A stretch of DNA of 64,000 bases from an uncultured Porphyromonadaceae bacterium. Lineage in GTDB: Bacteria; Bacteroidota; Bacteroidia; Bacteroidales; Muribaculaceae. Shown piece by piece: positions 61,401-64,000 of this stretch. The notes under the pieces were generated by a model. It worked only from the letters and a program-made list of their open reading frames with translations, was not told the DNA's origin and did no database searches. The DNA is taken from NCBI GenBank assembly GCA_900541555.1, contig UQKE01000005.1, positions 18,919 to 82,918 on the forward strand, in the 5' to 3' direction. The position numbers were made by a program, and so were the translations under genes. Numbering within the stretch: position 1 is the first letter of the stretch; the number at the start of each line of letters is the position of its first letter.

Positions 61401-63734
61401 CAGCATCGCGCTTCTCCGAACGCAAACGAGCCGGCACAGGTTTATGTCGACCTTGCAACCGGTGAAGTAACCTACACGGATGCTACTACCACTCATGTGA
61501 ACGCAATGGCATGGAACCGCGACAAGACGTTGTTCGCAATGTCGTGCGGCGCGAGCGGAACGATCGGCATCTACGAAGTGACGAAAGATGAAAACGGCGT
61601 TCCGACGCTCACGCAGAAATATACATTCGTGGCAGGAACAGGCACGAATACGAATGCACTTGCATTCGATGCTGCCGACAACATCTACGTGGCATCGAAC
61701 AGCGGCGAATTGCTTCGCTCGTTTGCTCTTCCGCGCGAAAGCGGCGAATGCGTAGTGGCAGCTCCGAGCCAATACGACGTAATGATCGAAACTCCGGCTC
61801 TTGAAGCTCGCAATGCATACGCATACGACATCAAGGTGGAAGAAGGCGAAGGCGAATACGTAGTGTCCTATCGCTTGAATGCTCCGGCAGAAACAGTGGA
61901 AGTGCAAGTTGCAAATGTGGCGAACGACGAAGTTCTCCTCACTTATGCAGGCACGACTCGCGCCAACTATACGGACGATTCGAAGACCGACATCGACAAC
62001 CTCAACACGGTGACGATTCCGGCAGCCGACCTTCCGGAAGGCATCGAAATGTCGTTCCGCGTAGCCGTAACATCGCAAAATGTTGAAACTCCGACGGCAT
62101 TCTCGAAAGAATACAAATTCTGGAGCCCATACGGAATCGCAGTGGATAACAACACGGACAGCCCGAACTTTGGTCGCGTGCTCGTGACGGAATCGCAACC
62201 GAGCTTGCCGGCAACCGGTTATCATACTTCGGTTGACGACGGCGGTATCGGCATCGGTATCTACGCGTTCGACCCGATGATGAACCCGATCAAGAACAGC
62301 CAAGGCACTTACGGATTTACCGGAGGCATGACAATGGGAACTGGTTCTTATCCGGAAGAAAGCGGTGGTTCAGGAACGATTTACGACGTGAAACGTCTCC
62401 AATACTCTGAAGACGGTCGTTTGTTCGTATCTCGCGTAGTATTGAACGAATCGAGCCTTTGGGAACTTGACCCGAACAACCTCGAAGCAGGTGCTACTCC
62501 GGTGTTCCAAGGCACGAATGGCACGGACGGTGTGATGACAGATGCCAGCGGAAACTTCGTGGCAGGTCCGGCAACGGCAATGGCGGTGACGGGCAGCGGC
62601 GAAGACTTGAAGGTGGCAATTGTTTCTGTAGCCGGTGGTTATGTTGTAAGCCCGACGGCTCACCGTGTGGACGTTTACAACCTTGGCACAGCCAAGACTT
62701 GGGATTCTGCTCCTTCGCAGGCTCTCGAATCTGTATCCGGAAAATATTGGATTAACACGCCAATGGTCAACATGACATTCGATCCGGAAGGCAATGGTCT
62801 CTTCATCGGACAGCATCGTGCTACTCCGACAGTCGACGAACCGGCACAAGTTTATGTTGATCTTGCATCAGGCGAAGTGAAGTACACCGATATTACAACG
62901 TCGTATATCAACGCAATGGCATGGAACAGTGACAAATCGTTGCTTGCTATGTCGTGCGGTGCCGGCGGTACTATTGGTGTCTATGAAGTGACATTCACCG
63001 ACGGAGTTCCTTCGTTTACGCAGAAATACACGTTCGTTTCCGGTTGCGGTGGCAACACGAACGCTATTGCATTCGACGCTGCCGACAACCTCTATGTGGC
63101 ATCGAACAGCGGCGAATTGCTTCGCTCGTTTGCAATGCCTCGCGAAAGCGGCGAATGCGTAGTGGCAGCTCCGAGCCAATACAATGTATTGATCGGCGAA
63201 TTGCTTCCTGTATATCCGGAAACAATGTATGTGATGGGCGACGTGGTAGCCGATGCTGATCTTGAAATGACAGCAGAAGGCGAAGGCGTCTACACAATCG
63301 AAGACGTTGAAATCAGCGACGCAGGCGAAGGCTACGGCTTCATCAAGTTTGCTGAATCGACCGACAGCGAAGAAACTTACGGACCGGCAGTCGACGGTAC
63401 TGAACTCGTTGCAGGAACGGCAGGCGACATCGCTGCGAACGGTAATTCTTACAAAGTGGCTGTTGCTGTTTACGACATTGAAATCGACCTTGCAGCCGGC
63501 ACGATCACTCTTACTTGGAAGGGCGACGCAGTCGAAAGCATGGAAGTTTCAACGGCGAAAGTAATCGGCGGCACGGGCGAAATCCGCGTGGTAGGCGACG
63601 CGAAGAGCGTAAGCATCTACAACATGGCAGGACAAGCAATTGTGCTCAACAGCGGCGAAATGACGTTTAATGTTGCATCCGGATACTACATCGTTGTAGT
63701 CGACGGAAAGACAACGAAAGTCATGGTAAGATGA
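58479..63734 (+). CDS. Giant secreted repeat protein with T9SS sorting domain
   Basis: 1751 residues. A signal peptide (1-26) is followed by two repeats of 303 residues (28-330, 331-633) and two repeats of 470 residues (637-1106, 1107-1576). The latter hold FWSPYGIAVDNNTDSPNFGR, GIGIYAFDPMMNP and LAFDAADNIYVASNSGELL-type lines suggesting beta-propellers. A SusE/SusF-like segment (about 1577-1683, MYVMGDVVADADLEM) and a C-terminal sorting domain (about 1693-1751, SVSIYNMAGQA ... GYYIVVVDGKTTKVMVR) complete it. It is probably displayed at or released from the surface. Ligand unknown. Codon use is strongly biased, unlike its neighbours. Confidence 0.85.
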   Translation: MKKSFRHILTILGATWLATGITANAQTLTQDWSYKTDLPSSADARWGVGKDGKIWTNNPATSTLIYWDAEGKHEQAAGVGGGGWALTVDDAGNVLVSNGKWGTAPTDMKILPAGGDAVQPITLTMPRGVSAASIQYIARAKGDIMSEEGGIVYMFPSGAGGAAKIVIKNGAQVTEESAYITSSDAALSDGQSLSVPLDMEDMTNDEVAFRVRANQDFYVYNGEEYAPLTRLNVTTTAGGDAFYWGGKLYTIEPVGTAYCDGFEVVDRSDLENPKVIATHAEEATQQPATKPTANCLTAEIVDEYTLNIYQYVPDIIVAKYTLTLPKPYPELTQDWSYKTELPSSADARWGVGKDGKIWTNNPATSTLIYWDAEGKHEQAAGVGGGGWALTVDDAGNVLVSNGKWGTAPTDMKILPAGGDAVQPITLTMPRGVNAASIQYIARAKGDFMSEEGGVVYMMPSNAAGAAKIVIKNGAQVVEESSYISTSDAVVSDGQTLSVPLDMDDLTNDELAFRVRAKQDFYVSNGEEYAPLTRLNVTTTAGGDAFYWGGKLYTIEPVGTAYRDGFEVVDRSDPENPKVIASHVEEATQDPATKPSANCLTAEIVDEYTLNIYQYVPDLIVAKYTLTLPQTMKPAGPALDARNAYAYDIKVEEGEESYEVSYRLNAPAESVKVQLYADGEVAKEYEGTTRANYTDDSKTFLDNLNTVTIPAADLPKNTKVSFRVAVTSANVETATQFVKEYSFWSPYGIAVDNNTDSPNFGRVLVTESQSSLPASGYHSSVEDGGIGIGIYAFDPMMNPIKNSQGTYGFNGGMTLDNGTYADFGGSGAVYDLKRLQYSDDGRLFVSRGTMKASSLWEIDPNNLETGATPVFEGTNNATTGAMEDANGNFVAGPATAMTVTGGGEDLKVAVVSVLGAFNSTISSAPTRVDVYNLGTAKTWATAPSQALESVSGKYWVNTSVVNASFDAEGEGLFIGQHRASPNANEPAQVYVDLATGEVTYTDATTTHVNAMAWNRDKTLFAMSCGASGTIGIYEVTKDENGVPTLTQKYTFVAGTGTNTNALAFDAADNIYVASNSGELLRSFALPRESGECVVAAPSQYDVMIETPALEARNAYAYDIKVEEGEGEYVVSYRLNAPAETVEVQVANVANDEVLLTYAGTTRANYTDDSKTDIDNLNTVTIPAADLPEGIEMSFRVAVTSQNVETPTAFSKEYKFWSPYGIAVDNNTDSPNFGRVLVTESQPSLPATGYHTSVDDGGIGIGIYAFDPMMNPIKNSQGTYGFTGGMTMGTGSYPEESGGSGTIYDVKRLQYSEDGRLFVSRVVLNESSLWELDPNNLEAGATPVFQGTNGTDGVMTDASGNFVAGPATAMAVTGSGEDLKVAIVSVAGGYVVSPTAHRVDVYNLGTAKTWDSAPSQALESVSGKYWINTPMVNMTFDPEGNGLFIGQHRATPTVDEPAQVYVDLASGEVKYTDITTSYINAMAWNSDKSLLAMSCGAGGTIGVYEVTFTDGVPSFTQKYTFVSGCGGNTNAIAFDAADNLYVASNSGELLRSFAMPRESGECVVAAPSQYNVLIGELLPVYPETMYVMGDVVADADLEMTAEGEGVYTIEDVEISDAGEGYGFIKFAESTDSEETYGPAVDGTELVAGTAGDIAANGNSYKVAVAVYDIEIDLAAGTITLTWKGDAVESMEVSTAKVIGGTGEIRVVGDAKSVSIYNMAGQAIVLNSGEMTFNVASGYYIVVVDGKTTKVMVR
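58560..60377 (+). repeat. Tandem internal repeat A (two units of 909 bases)
   Basis: Units begin at 58560 and 59469. The first 307 bases of each differ at only two positions; later parts differ far more. Both keep one reading frame and code for residues 28-633 of the T9SS protein. Confidence 0.95.
60387..63206 (+). repeat. Tandem internal repeat B (two units of about 1410 bases)
   Basis: Units begin at 60387 and 61797, each with CGCAA(C/T)GCATACGCATACGA near the start. The second is more diverged from the first than the A units are, and ends near 63190. Confidence 0.9.
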
Positions 63735-63772
63735 TGCGTCGTTAGAGAACATATTCATGTTAGGTTTAAATG

Positions 63773-63807
63773 GAGCGGACGCGCTGATGCGCGCCCGCTC
63801 TTTTTTT
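63773..63807 (+). terminator. Intrinsic terminator of the T9SS protein gene
   Basis: GAGCGGACGCGC (63773-63784) pairs with GCGCGCCCGCTC (63789-63800) with one mismatch, a 4-base loop, then T7 (63801-63807). Confidence 0.92.
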
Positions 63808-63861
63808 GTCTCGTCTTGAAGCGTGAGGGCTTGCGGTTTTCTAATTTTTATCGTTGCGGCT

Positions 63862-64000
63862 GACGCGGCGTAGCAATGTACGGTAATGGTTTAGGGTTGA
63901 GAGTTGAGGGCTTATGGTTGAGAGGTCTGCGAAGCTGGCAACTGCGCAATGTCCTCCTCTGCCGCGCGTAAAGCGCGGATAGGGGAGGTGCCGCAGGCGG
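63862..64000 (+). repeat. Copy D of the mosaic intergenic repeat, cut by the window edge
   Basis: Same modules and order as copy B from CGTAGCAATG through AATGTCCTCCTCTGCCG to GGATAGGGGAGGTGCCGC, in direct orientation with B. It continues past the window. Bases 63808-63861 are unremarkable. Confidence 0.88.

Noticed and set aside
60987..62303. A 438-codon minus-strand frame opposite the B repeats
   Set aside because: Same reason; it is also Cys/Arg/His-rich as expected for antisense reading.

Overview
The window looks like a chromosomal segment of a Bacteroidales bacterium with roughly balanced GC, close in flavour to Muribaculaceae-type or Porphyromonadaceae-like genomes; the family is an inference. 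The evidence is as follows. Promoters fit the Bacteroidetes pattern TTTG-N20-TAnnTTTG. Shine-Dalgarno sequences are nearly absent. Several proteins belong to Bacteroidetes-typical families (GIN-domain, NigD-like, DUF4919, DUF2723, META). A giant secreted protein ends in a type IX secretion (T9SS) sorting domain. There are no rRNA genes, CRISPR arrays or intact insertion sequences. One tRNA gene (Pro, TGG) is present.  Layout. 1-3.4 kb: a partial unknown gene, a GH73/LysM glucosaminidase divergent from cdd and a WaaP-like kinase, then an outer-membrane protein whose promoter spacer carries a C10 tract. 3.8-8.1 kb: a (p)ppGpp synthetase/hydrolase followed by a PgpH-type HD phosphodiesterase. 8.4-18.4 kb: a GT2 gene, and an operon of two giant tandem DUF2723 membrane proteins, a polysaccharide deacetylase and queG. 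18.5-23.8 kb: a CDF transporter, a PurF-like protein lacking the glutaminase cysteine, a U32 protein, a META lipoprotein and mntP. 23.8-27.9 kb: M16 peptidase, GNAT, proB and proA. 27.9-36.3 kb: a flippase, then GIN protein, dusB, folK, infB, nusA and rimP. 36.5-39.7 kb: pdxB with three membrane or secreted proteins. 39.8-44.2 kb: LD-carboxypeptidase, radical SAM, GT4 and a second flippase. 44.3-50.8 kb: mainly plus-strand genes (a repeat-rich secreted protein, an AspT-like transporter, a LolD-like ATPase coupled to a NigD-like lipoprotein, an unknown gene, an AraC regulator), with adk and hpt on minus. 50.9-55.7 kb: a nonulosonic acid operon (LegB dehydratase, ATP-grasp ligase, NeuB, NeuC, NeuA). 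55.8-64 kb: tRNA-Pro, queC-queF, and a 1751-residue T9SS protein, all set among copies of a mosaic intergenic repeat.  How the genes fit together. Much of the window serves the cell surface: glycosyltransferases, two flippases, a WaaP-like kinase, DUF2723 proteins, a nonulosonic acid pathway and secreted proteins. Housekeeping blocks (translation initiation and elongation, proline, queuosine, folate, pyridoxal) lie between them. The points most worth following are four. First, the nonulosonate operon has LegB but no adjacent LegC or LegH, and has an ATP-grasp gene instead. Second, two inverted pairs of the mosaic repeat bracket queC-queF and the T9SS gene. Third, a homopolymer lies in the promoter spacer of an outer-membrane protein gene. 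Fourth, the T9SS gene shows recent homogenisation of its internal repeats.
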